Part shown: positions 1 through 9,793 of the stretch, piece by piece
Position numbering within the stretch: the stretch's first letter is position 1
Layout: every line of letters starts with the position of its first letter
From: Halorubrum sp.
GTDB lineage: Archaea; Halobacteriota; Halobacteria; Halobacteriales; Haloferacaceae
Direction: 5' to 3'
Assembly: GCA_028275105.1 (NCBI GenBank)
Contig: JAQCNI010000046.1
Span: forward strand, 1 to 48,909
Length of the DNA stretch: 48,909 bases
Made by a program: the position numbers and the translations under genes
Notes under the pieces: model-generated
What the model was told of the DNA's origin: nothing
Seen by the model: only the letters and a program-made list of their open reading frames with translations
Databases searched by the model: none

Positions 1-202
1 AAGTGTATCGGATAGCGAATCAGACAGCAGCAACGACGTTGCCTGTTTCCCACCGTGTCGGCTTCCTCCCCGGCCTACTCGCGTCGTGCTTCCGACCAGT
101 CGGAAGCCCTCGCTCGTTGAGGCCGGGGGCTCCGCCTCGAAAGATGCTGCCGACCGTGCCGACCGTCGGGGGCGACCTCCCGTCGGGGACGAGTCGGGCC
201 GC

Positions 203-2479
203 CTACTGGAACGCGCTCTCGGGCGTACCGTCCGGGGACCGGTCGACCTCCGACCGCTTGAACTGCCGTTCGACTTCCTGGTAGCGCTCCCGGGTCTCGG
301 CGGTGACGCTCGGAACTACCTCGTCCAGGGCATCCTCGAAGTGGGCCATCGTCACGCGGACGTTGCCGACGGACTCGCCGACCTCCTCGCGCGGAACGCT
401 GCCGAGGAACTCTCGGGAAGCGTTCATCGACGCTTCGCGGGCCACCGCCTCGAGGTCCGCGCCGACGTAGCCGTCGGTCCGGCGCGCGAGCGTGTCGAGG
501 TCGACGGCATCGGCCAGCGGCTTGTCGCGAGTGTGAACCTCGAGGATCTTCCGGCGGGCCTCCTCGTTGGGCACGGGCACGTGGACGTGCCTGTCGAGCC
601 GGCCGGGACGCAACAACGCCGAGTCGATCAGGTCCGGCCGGTTCGTCGTCGCGATCACGACGACGTCCTCCAGCGATTCGAGTCCGTCGAGCTCGGTCAA
701 CAGCTGGGAGACGACGCGTTCGCCGACGCCGGAGTCGGTCGTACCCCCGCCGCGCTCGCTTGCGATCGAGTCGATCTCGTCGAAGAACACGATCGTCGGC
801 GCGTTCTCCCGGGCCTTGCTGAACACCTCGCGGACGCCCTTCTCGGACTCGCCCACGTACTTGTTCAGGAGTTCGGGCCCCTTGATCGAGATGAAGTTGG
901 ACTCCGCCTCGTTGGCGACTGCCTTCGCGAGCAGGGTCTTCCCCGTGCCCGGCGGGCCGTACATCAGGACGCCCTTGGCGGCCTGCATGTCGAGCTGGTC
1001 GAACACTTCGGGATACTCGAGGGGCCACTGGATCGTCTCGCGGAGCCGCTCTTTGGTGTCCTCGAGGCCGCCGACGTCGTTCCAGGTGACGTCGGGCACC
1101 TCGACGAACACTTCACGCAGCGCCGAGGGCTCGATCCCCTTGATCGCCTGCTTGAAGTCGTCCTCGGTGACCTGAATCGAGTTCAACACGTCCGCGTCGA
1201 TCTCGTCGCTCTCCAGGTCAAGCTCCGGCCGGATCCGGCGGAGCGCGTGCATCGCCGACTCCTTCGCCAGCGATTCGAGGTCGGCACCGACGAACCCGTG
1301 GGTGTTCTCCGCGTACTCGTCGAGGTCGATCCCTTCGACCAGCGGCATGTTCCGCGTGTGAACCTGAAGGATCTCCTTGCGGCCGCTGCGGTCGGGAACG
1401 CCGACCTCGATCTCGCGGTCGAAACGGCCCCCACGCCGGAGCGCGGGGTCGATCGCGTCGACGCGGTTGGTCGCGCCGATGACGACGACCTGGCCGCGCT
1501 CCTCGAGCCCGTCCATCAGCGATAGCAACTGGGCCACGACGCGGCGTTCGACGTCGCCGCCGGCCTCCTCACGTTTGGGTGCGATGGAGTCGAGCTCGTC
1601 CATGAACACGATCGCGGGGGCTTCCTCGGTGGCCTCCTCGAACACGTCACGGAGCTGTTCTTCCGACTCGCCGTAGTACTTCGACATGATCTCCGGGCCG
1701 GAGATCGTGTGGAAGCTCGCGTCGATCTCGTTGGCGACGGCCTTCGCGATCAGGGTCTTTCCCGTGCCCGGCGGGCCGTGAAGCAGGACGCCCTTCGGCG
1801 GGTCGATGCCGAGCCGCTTGAACAGCTCCGGATGCCGCATCGGGAGCTCGATCATCTCCCGGACCCGGTCGAGTTCGTCGTCGAGCCCGCCGATGTCCTC
1901 GTAGGCGACGTCGGGGGTCCCGTCGGCGGCCGCGTTGCCGGGGCCGCCGGGGGCGCCGGCGATCTCCTCGGCCGGCTTCTCGGCGACCTCGATTTCGGTC
2001 GAGTCGGTGACGACGACGGTGCCCGACGGCGACGTCGACGCGATCTTCAGCGGGACCGCCTGCGACTTGCCGCCCATGAAGCCGAACCCGAGCGGAAGCC
2101 GAACGTTCTGTCCCTCGGCGATCGGCTTGCCACCGAGCTCGCGGCGGATCAGCGCGTCGATGTTGCCACGAATCCCGAGCCGCTGGGGGAGTGCGATCGT
2201 GATCCGGTCGGCGGGTTCGACGTCCACCTGTTCGACGGTCACGCGGTCGTCGATGCCGACGCTCGCCTCCTGGCGAAGTTTCCCGTCGATGCGGACCACG
2301 CCGGTCCCGTCGTCCTCGGGGTAGCCGGGCCACACGCGCGCAATGGCGGTGCCGTCGGCTCCCTGAACGCGGACGAAGTCGCCGCCGGAGAGGTCGAGTT
2401 CCTCGGCCGCGACGCGGTCGATCGCCGCGAGCCGGCGGCCGGCGTCCTTCTGTTTCAGCGGTTTGACGGTGAGTTTCAT
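203..2479 (-). CDS. cdc48: Cdc48/VAT-type AAA+ ATPase (two AAA domains, N-terminal double-psi barrel)
   Basis: [16 protein letters not shown] start; Walker [18 protein letters not shown] and [17 protein letters not shown], Walker [14 protein letters not shown] / [14 protein letters not shown]. Start moved from ORF-track 2659 to ATG at 2479. Confidence 0.96.
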   Translation of the reverse strand: MKLTVKPLKQKDAGRRLAAIDRVAAEELDLSGGDFVRVQGADGTAIARVWPGYPEDDGTGVVRIDGKLRQEASVGIDDRVTVEQVDVEPADRITIALPQRLGIRGNIDALIRRELGGKPIAEGQNVRLPLGFGFMGGKSQAVPLKIASTSPSGTVVVTDSTEIEVAEKPAEEIAGAPGGPGNAAADGTPDVAYEDIGGLDDELDRVREMIELPMRHPELFKRLGIDPPKGVLLHGPPGTGKTLIAKAVANEIDASFHTISGPEIMSKYYGESEEQLRDVFEEATEEAPAIVFMDELDSIAPKREEAGGDVERRVVAQLLSLMDGLEERGQVVVIGATNRVDAIDPALRRGGRFDREIEVGVPDRSGRKEILQVHTRNMPLVEGIDLDEYAENTHGFVGADLESLAKESAMHALRRIRPELDLESDEIDADVLNSIQVTEDDFKQAIKGIEPSALREVFVEVPDVTWNDVGGLEDTKERLRETIQWPLEYPEVFDQLDMQAAKGVLMYGPPGTGKTLLAKAVANEAESNFISIKGPELLNKYVGESEKGVREVFSKARENAPTIVFFDEIDSIASERGGGTTDSGVGERVVSQLLTELDGLESLEDVVVIATTNRPDLIDSALLRPGRLDRHVHVPVPNEEARRKILEVHTRDKPLADAVDLDTLARRTDGYVGADLEAVAREASMNASREFLGSVPREEVGESVGNVRVTMAHFEDALDEVVPSVTAETRERYQEVERQFKRSEVDRSPDGTPESAFQ

Positions 2480-2727
2480 CGTTCCCCCTCGACGGTGATC
2501 ACGCCGTTCGTCACCGAGACGTTCTCGGCCGTCCCGGGGAGATCGAGCTCCGATTCGGCCGGTTCCACGTCGCCCTCGATCACGACGATCGCTGTGTCGC
2601 CGACGGTGTCGACGGTGATCGCCTCGGCGGCGGCGCCGAGATCGGCGGCGACGACCCACTGACCCTCGTACTCGTACCGGCGGAGCAACGCATTCTCGCC
2701 GGCCGATCGGGTTTGTCTGGCAGTCAT
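2476..2727 (-). CDS. small Hsp20/CS-domain-like haloarchaeal protein, translationally coupled to cdc48
   Basis: 83 aa; beta-rich C-terminus [24 protein letters not shown] resembles Hsp20 core end; 4-bp ATGA overlap with cdc48. Confidence 0.75.
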   Translation of the reverse strand: MTARQTRSAGENALLRRYEYEGQWVVAADLGAAAEAITVDTVGDTAIVVIEGDVEPAESELDLPGTAENVSVTNGVITVEGER

Positions 2728-2744
2728 CCTAACTACAAGTTAGG
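2728..2744. promoter_or_regulatory. perfect inverted repeat CCTAACT-ACA-AGTTAGG between TATA-like box and the start codon
   Basis: 7-bp perfect arms immediately upstream of the ATG at 2727; TATA-like tatataaatatat at ~2753-2765. Confidence 0.5.
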
Positions 2745-3067
2745 CGCTTGGATATATAAATATATCGTATAAAATCGCATGACGTGACCGAACAGGTATC
2801 CGAACGGTTGTGTTGCGGTTCGACGGTGGTTCGGCCCGGCGTCGGTCCGGGACTTCGACGAGTGACGGCGACAGTGGTTATGTGCTCGGGGGCGGGAGAA
2901 CATGGGTATGGAACGGGGGCTGATCGGTGGGACGGCCGGTCGAGATCCTCGGATGGTCGTCGCCGATCGACCCGTATCGGTTCCGGCGCATCCCCGTGTC
3001 GAGTAGATCGTCGAGTCGGATCCCCGAGTACCACAGGTTTTTCGCCGCGGCGGCCGTACGCATACTT

Positions 3068-3457
3068 ATGTCAGCGTTACGTGACGCGCTCCGGGACCTC
3101 CCGGACGCGGTGTTTGCGGACCTACTCGAGTCCGACGACGAGTACGTCCTCCTCGTCGACCTGCCGGGAGCGACCGCGGCGACGACCGAGGTCCGCTTCG
3201 AGGACGGGCGGATCGCGATCGAGGGTCGTCGCGAGAAGTCGACCCCGGAGGGGTTCCGATACGTCCGCGAGGACCGGCCGCTGTTCCTCGACGCCGAACT
3301 CCCGATCCCAACGGACGTCGATGGGGGGAGCGCGGACGCCGAAATCGACCGCGGCGTCCTCGAGGTCTCCCTACCGAAGCGGGCAGGCGGCGACTCACAC
3401 CGGATCCCGGTCGATACCGGCGACGAGTCCGAGGACGGTAACGGAACCGGCGCCTGA
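3068..3457 (+). CDS. Hsp20/alpha-crystallin family small heat shock protein
   Basis: MSALRDALRDLPDAVFADLLESDDEYVLLVDLPGATAATTEVRFEDGRIAIEGRREKSTPEGF, Hsp20 pattern; start chosen at ATG 3068 after TATA-poor leader. Confidence 0.82.
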   Translation: MSALRDALRDLPDAVFADLLESDDEYVLLVDLPGATAATTEVRFEDGRIAIEGRREKSTPEGFRYVREDRPLFLDAELPIPTDVDGGSADAEIDRGVLEVSLPKRAGGDSHRIPVDTGDESEDGNGTGA

Positions 3458-3460
3458 CGG

Positions 3461-5134
3461 GTGGTCACGCTGGTCAACCTCCGCGCATACTGGCGGTTCT
3501 TGGTCGTGATCCGGCGGTTCTCGCCGCTGATCGTCGCCTACTGGCGGGACCGGAAACGGTTCCTGATCGTTGGCGGGGGGCGCGACGTCGACGAGGCAAC
3601 CCAGCGTGAGCGCGCGGACGTCCTCCTCGATATCCTCCTCACGCTCGGGCCGACGTTCATCAAACTTGGCCAGCTCCTGTCCACCCGGCCGGACGTCCTT
3701 CCGCCCGCGTACATCGACGTACTCGAGGGATTACAGGACGACGTCCCGCCGGCGCCGTGGGACGAGTCGAAACGGGTGCTGGAGGACGAACTCGGGCCGG
3801 TAGGGGAGACGTTCGACGGGTTCGACGACGACCCGATAAGCGGCGCGAGTCTCGGGCAGGTGTACACGGCCCGGTATGAGGGCAACGACGTCGCGGTGAA
3901 GGTCCGCCGTCCGGGGATCGAGGAGCTGGTCGAGGCGGACCTGCGGGCGATCCGGTGGTCGCTGCCGATCATCCGTCGGTTCATCGGCGGGGGGCGGGCG
4001 TTCTCGCTGGAGAACCTCTCCGAGGAGTTCGCAAAGACGATCCGCGAGGAGATGGACTACCGCCGCGAACGGGAGATGCTCGAGGAGATTCGGGCGAACT
4101 TCGCGGACAACGACCGGATCCGGATCCCGACCGCCTACGAGTCGGCCTCGAGCCCGCGCGTCCTCACGATGGAGTACATCGGGGGGACGAAGATCAGTCG
4201 GGTCGACGAGCTCGACGCCGCCGGGCTCGACCGCACGGAGATCGCCGAGACGCTCCAGCGCGTCTACCTCCAGATGATCGTCGAGGACGGCGTGTTCCAC
4301 GCCGACCCCCACCCCGGGAACCTCGCGGTCGACGAGGACGGGACGGTGATCTTCTACGACTTCGGGATGTCGGGTCGGGTCGACCCGTTCATCCAGGAGA
4401 AGATCGTCGAGTTCTACGTCGCGATCGCCAGACAGGACATCGACGCGATCCTCGACACGCTGATCGCGATGGGGACGCTCTCGCCCGAGGCCGACCGCGA
4501 CGTGATGGGCAACGTGATGGAGCTCGCGATCGCCGACGCCCGCGGCGAGGATATCGAGCAGTACCGCGTCAACCAGATCATCGAGCAGGTCGAGTCGACG
4601 ATCTACGAGTTTCCGCTGCGGCTCCCCCGAAACCTCGCGTTGGTCCTCCGGGTCGCCACCGTCGTCGAGGGAGTCTGTGTCACGCTCGATCCCGAGTTCG
4701 ACTTCATCGCGACCGCGACCGACTACCTCGAGGAGGAGGGGTACTACGAGCGGACCGCGCGCGAACTGGCCGAGGGGGCCGGCCAACAGCTCCAACGGAC
4801 GACCGAGTCGCTGTTCACGGTCCCGCCGAAGGCGGACGAGTTCCTCGACCGGGCGAACCGGGGCGACCTTCAGGTCGGCGTCACGATCCAAGACGAGTCG
4901 CGGGTGCTCGACAAGTTGGCGATGCGGATCGCCTACTCCGTGCTGCTCGCGGTGGGCGTGCTCTCGGCGACGATCCTCTACTCGTTCGCCGGGGACTGGC
5001 GGCTCGCGGGGGTCGTGCTCATGTTGGCGGCGCCGCTCGCGGTGGCGCTGTACCGGTCGTTCCGGAAGAAGCGCGGGGTTCGGGCGACACCCCAGTTCAC
5101 GAGGCAGGGAATGAAGGAGCAACGCGAGGATTGA
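3461..5134 (+). CDS. ABC1/UbiB/AarF-type atypical protein kinase, membrane anchored
   Basis: LGPTFIKLGQLLSTRPDVLP, GASLGQVYTARYEGNDVAVKVRRPG, GVFHADPHPGNLAVDEDGTVIFYDFGMSGR; two C-terminal TM segments. Confidence 0.95.
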   Translation: MVTLVNLRAYWRFLVVIRRFSPLIVAYWRDRKRFLIVGGGRDVDEATQRERADVLLDILLTLGPTFIKLGQLLSTRPDVLPPAYIDVLEGLQDDVPPAPWDESKRVLEDELGPVGETFDGFDDDPISGASLGQVYTARYEGNDVAVKVRRPGIEELVEADLRAIRWSLPIIRRFIGGGRAFSLENLSEEFAKTIREEMDYRREREMLEEIRANFADNDRIRIPTAYESASSPRVLTMEYIGGTKISRVDELDAAGLDRTEIAETLQRVYLQMIVEDGVFHADPHPGNLAVDEDGTVIFYDFGMSGRVDPFIQEKIVEFYVAIARQDIDAILDTLIAMGTLSPEADRDVMGNVMELAIADARGEDIEQYRVNQIIEQVESTIYEFPLRLPRNLALVLRVATVVEGVCVTLDPEFDFIATATDYLEEEGYYERTARELAEGAGQQLQRTTESLFTVPPKADEFLDRANRGDLQVGVTIQDESRVLDKLAMRIAYSVLLAVGVLSATILYSFAGDWRLAGVVLMLAAPLAVALYRSFRKKRGVRATPQFTRQGMKEQRED

Positions 5135-5202
5135 GGGAGGGTCGTCGTCGGAGGCCGGTACGAGCCGAGCAGTGACGGCGCCATCCCGTGAGATCCCCGA
5201 CT

Positions 5203-6006
5203 CTATCCACGACAGACGCAAACGTCTCCCCGTATCTCGACGTCGTAGCCGCGCTCCGTAAGCCACGACCGGAGCGTCGGGGTACCGTCGGCGGCGTCCT
5301 CGTGTATTTCGACGACCAGAAGCGGTCGATGCTCACGGACCGTCCGCTCGGCCCCCCGAAGCACCGCGGACTCGTGTCCCTCGACGTCGATCTTTATGCC
5401 GTCCGGCGGGGGCATGCGCACGTCGTCGACGTCGTCGCCCTCGCCAGCGACATCGTCGTCGCCCTCGCCGGCGGGGCCATCGGCGGCGGGCCCGTCGCCG
5501 ACGACGAGATCGTCGATCCGTCGGACGGGAACCGACTCGATGCCGGCGACCCGCGCGCCCCATCGGGACGCCGACTCGCGGTCGAAGGCGGAGCACTTCG
5601 AGAACGTCGACCGGTAGAACGTGAGCGTCGCCCGCTCGTCGCCGGCGCCCGCCCGGTGGAGATCGATCCGGTCAAACACCTCGTTCCGGCGCGCGTTGCG
5701 CTCAAGCCGGTCGGCGCTTTCGCCGTTCGGCTCGAAGGCAACGACGCGGCGGTCGGTACCGACGGCGAGGGGGATCGCATGCTCGCCGACGTGTGCCCCC
5801 ACGTCGAGGACGGTCGCGTCCGGCGGGAGGCCATCGAGCGCAGCCAGCCCCGGGTCGTCGCCGTGGGGGTTCGTCGGTTCGTAGCTTCGGTAGGCTCCGG
5901 CGACGGTCCGTTTCGGGGTGGCGACCGCGAGGGCGTACGTCAGGTCCGCGATCCGATAGTACGCCCGGAACCCGAGACGTTCGATCCACGCGAGAGTGTC
6001 GACCAT
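5203..6006 (-). CDS. FkbM-family SAM-dependent methyltransferase
   Basis: VLDVGAHVGEHAIPLA SAM motif, VVAFEPNGESADRLERNARRN, IKIDVEGHESAVLRGA. Confidence 0.87.
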   Translation of the reverse strand: MVDTLAWIERLGFRAYYRIADLTYALAVATPKRTVAGAYRSYEPTNPHGDDPGLAALDGLPPDATVLDVGAHVGEHAIPLAVGTDRRVVAFEPNGESADRLERNARRNEVFDRIDLHRAGAGDERATLTFYRSTFSKCSAFDRESASRWGARVAGIESVPVRRIDDLVVGDGPAADGPAGEGDDDVAGEGDDVDDVRMPPPDGIKIDVEGHESAVLRGAERTVREHRPLLVVEIHEDAADGTPTLRSWLTERGYDVEIRGDVCVCRG

Positions 6007-6018
6007 CCGTATCCTCCG

Positions 6019-7170
6019 TCAGGGGGTGACGACTTGGATCGGCACGAAGAGGAAGCATAACGCTCCGACCGCAAACGTGAGCACGCCGACGGCGATTCGG
6101 GGCCAGCCGAGGCGGCGCTCGTCGACCGGGTTCGCCGGCCCGTTGAACGCGATGAACAGCGAGAAGACTCCCCAGAACGCCCAGAGGCCGACGGACTCGT
6201 TCAGCCCGTAGCCGCGCAGGTAGTGGAGGTAGACGGCGAGCGCGAACAGCGCGCCGGGCACGATCGAAGCGATCGTTTCCTGGCGCGGTCCGACCATCGC
6301 TCGGACCATGTGGCCCCCATCGAGCTGGCCGACGGGCAGGAGATTCAGCAGCGTGAAGAACATCCCGAGCCATCCGCCGATCACCACCGGATGGGCCGAC
6401 AGGGTCGGGTCGGGATACGCAGTCGGTTGGCCGATGACGCCGGCGATCAGGGTCAACAGCGGCGGATTGTTGAACCGGATCATCGTGCCCGACCCGCTCG
6501 CGAGCTCCGTCGGAACGTGTATCGGGTCAAGCGAGAGCCCGATGACGGTGACGATGATGGTCGCGACGAGCCCCGCGATCGGACCGGCGACGCCGACGTC
6601 GAACAGCGCCTTCCGCGAGGGCATCCGATCACGCATCCGGATCACCGCTCCGAGGGTCCCGAACGGGAAGACGAACGGGATGACGTACGGTAACGACACG
6701 TTCACGCCGTGGTACCGCCCGGCGACGTAGTGGCCGAGTTCGTGGACCATCAGTACGCCCAACACCGCGGCGGTGAACGGCCACGCGCGGAGCATGGCAA
6801 GGGGGTTCGCCCGGATCTCGCCGAGCGGAACGTAGTACCACCCGTACGCCCCGACGAACAGCGTCGAGAGCACGGTCGCGAGGAACAGCCCGACGTTCAC
6901 CCACGGGATCCCGTCGTCGCCGTGGCCCAACGGCGTGGCGACGACGACGTGGCCCTCGTCGGCCGTCTCGACCTCGACTTCGTAGCCCGCCTCGCGGAAC
7001 GCCGGGCCGATCTTTCGGAGGAGCGTTCGCTCGGGGACGTACGACTCGCCGACGTAGCGGACGCGACCGTCTTCCCGACGGACCGTATCGACGCGAAAGA
7101 AGGTACGGAGGGGCTCCGGACGGGGGACATCGGGAGTCGCCGACGCCGCGCCGTCCTCACGGTCTGGCAT
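6019..7170 (-). CDS. site-2 protease family (M50) membrane metalloprotease
   Basis: VHELGHYVAGRYHGV (HExxH) and NLLPVGQLDGGHMVRA; start at MPDREDGAAS (7170). Confidence 0.93.
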   Translation of the reverse strand: MPDREDGAASATPDVPRPEPLRTFFRVDTVRREDGRVRYVGESYVPERTLLRKIGPAFREAGYEVEVETADEGHVVVATPLGHGDDGIPWVNVGLFLATVLSTLFVGAYGWYYVPLGEIRANPLAMLRAWPFTAAVLGVLMVHELGHYVAGRYHGVNVSLPYVIPFVFPFGTLGAVIRMRDRMPSRKALFDVGVAGPIAGLVATIIVTVIGLSLDPIHVPTELASGSGTMIRFNNPPLLTLIAGVIGQPTAYPDPTLSAHPVVIGGWLGMFFTLLNLLPVGQLDGGHMVRAMVGPRQETIASIVPGALFALAVYLHYLRGYGLNESVGLWAFWGVFSLFIAFNGPANPVDERRLGWPRIAVGVLTFAVGALCFLFVPIQVVTP

Positions 7171-7375
7171 CGTCGAGCGTTGGCCGTCGGCAAGTATAAA
7201 CCCCGCGTCACCGGTGGAAACGGAACGACCGCGGTGAGGGATCGGGACCGGTCGTGAGGGGATTGGGACCGATCGCGGGGAGGAACGGGAAACGAGGGAC
7301 CGCACACGAGCACGTCGGTTTGCGGGGAGCCGATCGTCGACGGTGGTCGGACGTCACACGTCGGGACGGCTCACG

Positions 7376-7636
7376 TCACGCCGGTTCGACGCGCCACGTC
7401 GTCGCGCCCGTGTACGACCACTTCTCGACGGTGAGTTCGGTGGCGGAATCGCGGAGTTTCACCATCAGCGCCCCGATCTCCTTCGGCGAGAGATTGACGT
7501 CCTCGGAGATGAACTTCCCCTTGAAATACATCTCCCCGTCCTCGGCGCAGTCGAGCAGGTACCGCTTCAGCCGCTCTTCCTTGCTGCGGTCGTCGGTCGT
7601 GCCCGCCTCGGTGGAGGGGTTCGTAGTTGCGCTCAT
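7376..7636 (-). CDS. DUF7123-like small haloarchaeal protein (wHTH-like)
   Basis: MSATTNPSTEAGTTDDRSKEERLKRYLLDCAEDGEMYFKGKFISEDVNLSPKEIGALMVKLRDSA; family name from memory. Confidence 0.7.
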   Translation of the reverse strand: MSATTNPSTEAGTTDDRSKEERLKRYLLDCAEDGEMYFKGKFISEDVNLSPKEIGALMVKLRDSATELTVEKWSYTGATTWRVEPA

Positions 7637-7643
7637 GAACAAC

Positions 7644-7659
7644 CTACCCTTCTGGGTAG
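7644..7659. promoter_or_regulatory. perfect inverted repeat CTACCC-TTCT-GGGTAG upstream of the small wHTH-like gene
   Basis: 6-bp perfect arms between TATA-like ttataat (~7664-7672) and start codon 7636. Confidence 0.5.
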
Positions 7660-8006
7660 AGGGTATTATAAAGGCGACACCGTTGGTCGACGTTCGGGGG
7701 GATTCATGCCGTTTTAGCGATCTCGGTCGAATAAAACGTTCTTCGATGATCGTTTAAAACAGGTTCAAATGGACTCAGACTTTTTATCATTAGATCTAAA
7801 GTAGTCTTCGGATGGAAAAGAAAGTTCATCTTATAGACACGATCATTCAGGTGAGCCACGGGTCACCGGTGGGATTCGGGTCGAGTCGACCGGGTCACGT
7901 CGCTCGCGCGCAGCGGGGACGCCGCGATCGATCGGCGATCGGACGGGCAATCGGCCGGTGAGCCGCATCGAACGGACCGAGCCGTATCGGGGACCCGGCC
8001 CGGAAC

Positions 8007-8840
8007 TCACTCGCGCTGATGGACCCAGAACTCCTCGGACTCCGTGCGCTCCTTTTTGAATATCGGGACCTCGTCCTTGAGTCGGTCGATCCCGTCCCGA
8101 ACCGTCCGGAACGCCTCCTCGCGATGGCCGGCGAGGACGACGACGAACACGATGTCCTCGCCGGCCGCCACGACGCCGGTCCGGTGGTGCATCGCGACCT
8201 CGAACACGCCCTTGCGGTCGGTCAGCGCGGCGGCGATGGCGTCCATACGGTCGCGGGCGACGCCGTCGTACTTCTCGAACGCAAGGTGGCTCGTCCGGTC
8301 GTCACCCGGGGCGTCGCGAGCGCGAACGCGGCCGGTGAACGTGGCGATCGCACCCGATCGTTCCGCGTCGTCCGACGCCTCGACACGTTCGACGAGCGCC
8401 TCGCGGGTCACCCACGGTTCCGCGTCGTCGAGGGCGGCCACGAGAGTCGCCGCGTCGACGTCGTCGGACGCTTCGGCTTGGACGATCAGGGCACCCGGAG
8501 CGTCCCCGGAGTCGCGGCCCGGACCGAGCAGGACGGTCGGGATCCGGAGTCGGTCGTAGTCGACCGCGACGAGCCAGTCGTGATCCGGCGCAAGGCGGTC
8601 GAGGACCTCGTCGAACCCGTCGGCTGAGCCACTGCCGGTCCACGTCCCGTCCGGGGCGAGCGCGAGTCGCGTTCGGTCGGGACCGGTCGACGCATCGCCG
8701 TCCACGGCCGGGCTGGCGTCTTCCCCGTCCGGTTCCGAGTCGTCGACGCGGCGAACGACGGCGGTCCGGCCGTCGAGCCGGGCCGCTAGCCGATCGGCGA
8801 GGTCGGCCGCGCCCGGGCCCAAGATCGATATCGGCTGCAT
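8007..8840 (-). CDS. moaE: molybdopterin synthase catalytic subunit (MoaE) with N-terminal MobB-like region
   Basis: MQPISILGPGAADLADRLAARL N-terminus; C-terminal MoaE pattern GAIATFTGRVRARD...LAFEKYDGVARDRM, HHRTGVVAAGEDIVFVVVLAGHREEAF, PIFKKERTESEEFWV. Confidence 0.92.
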   Translation of the reverse strand: MQPISILGPGAADLADRLAARLDGRTAVVRRVDDSEPDGEDASPAVDGDASTGPDRTRLALAPDGTWTGSGSADGFDEVLDRLAPDHDWLVAVDYDRLRIPTVLLGPGRDSGDAPGALIVQAEASDDVDAATLVAALDDAEPWVTREALVERVEASDDAERSGAIATFTGRVRARDAPGDDRTSHLAFEKYDGVARDRMDAIAAALTDRKGVFEVAMHHRTGVVAAGEDIVFVVVLAGHREEAFRTVRDGIDRLKDEVPIFKKERTESEEFWVHQRE

Positions 8841-8977
8841 GGCCGAACGCGGGGGGCGAACGGCTTAGGCGTTTCCCGCCCGCATCCACTTCGCGCGACG
8901 TCACGACGAACGAACCGGACCGCGCTCGCGTTCCGTCCCCCCGACCACCGCAGCCCTTTTTATCGGTGTGACTGGTA

Positions 8978-9790
8978 ATGCGTACGATGCTCCCCCACGC
9001 CGACGACACGATCACACGGGACGGAAAGTCGCTCATTCTCGCGTACGACCACGGGCTCGAACACGGGCCGGTCGACTTCGAACCGAACCCGAAGACGGCC
9101 GATCCCGAGCGGGTGTTCGAGCTGGCGACCCACGACGCGGTGACGGCGATAGGCGTCCAGAAGGGGTTGGCGGAGGCGTACTACATCGACTACGAGGACG
9201 AGATGGGGCTGGTCCTGAAGATGAACGGGACCTCGGACCTCTGGAGGGGGGAACCGGATAGCCCCGTCAACTGCTCACCGGAGTACGCCGCCGAGCTCGG
9301 CGCCGACGCCGTGGGGTTCACGCTGTACGGCGGGTCGAACTACGAGACCGAGATGGCCGAGGAGTTCCGCGAGGTCCAAGAGGGCGCGCGCGACCACGAC
9401 ATGGCCGTCGTCATGTGGTCGTACCCCCGCGGGCAGGGCGTCCGCAATGCGCGGGACCCGGACACGATCATTTACGGGGCCCGGATCGGGCTGGAGATCG
9501 GCGCGGACATCGCGAAGATCAAGTACCCCGGATCGGCCGAGGCCATGGCCGAAGCGGTGGAGATGTCCGGCCCGACGAAGGTCGTGATGTCCGGCGGGTC
9601 GAAGGCGGATGACGGGGCGTTCCTCCGGACCGTCGAGGACGCGATGAGCGCCGGGGCCGACGGGCTCGCGGTCGGCCGCAACGTGTTCCAGCGGGAGAAC
9701 CCGATCGAGATCCTCGACGCGCTGGAACTGGTCGTCTTCGAGGGGGCGTCGGCCGAGGAGGCGCTGGCCGGAACGGGCGCGGGTGAGTAG
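8978..9790 (+). CDS. archaeal class I fructose-bisphosphate aldolase (DhnA family)
   Basis: LILAYDHGLEHGPVDF, VVMWSYPRG, ADIAKIKYPGSAEAM, KVVMSGGSKADD. Confidence 0.93.
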   Translation: MRTMLPHADDTITRDGKSLILAYDHGLEHGPVDFEPNPKTADPERVFELATHDAVTAIGVQKGLAEAYYIDYEDEMGLVLKMNGTSDLWRGEPDSPVNCSPEYAAELGADAVGFTLYGGSNYETEMAEEFREVQEGARDHDMAVVMWSYPRGQGVRNARDPDTIIYGARIGLEIGADIAKIKYPGSAEAMAEAVEMSGPTKVVMSGGSKADDGAFLRTVEDAMSAGADGLAVGRNVFQRENPIEILDALELVVFEGASAEEALAGTGAGE

Positions 9791-9793
9791 CTC

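Noticed and set aside
1709-2662. 317-aa plus-strand ORF opposite cdc48
   Set aside because: Antisense shadow ORF in high-GC DNA.
3731-5266. 511-aa minus-strand ORF opposite the UbiB kinase
   Set aside because: Shadow ORF with no motifs; the plus strand has clear kinase motifs.
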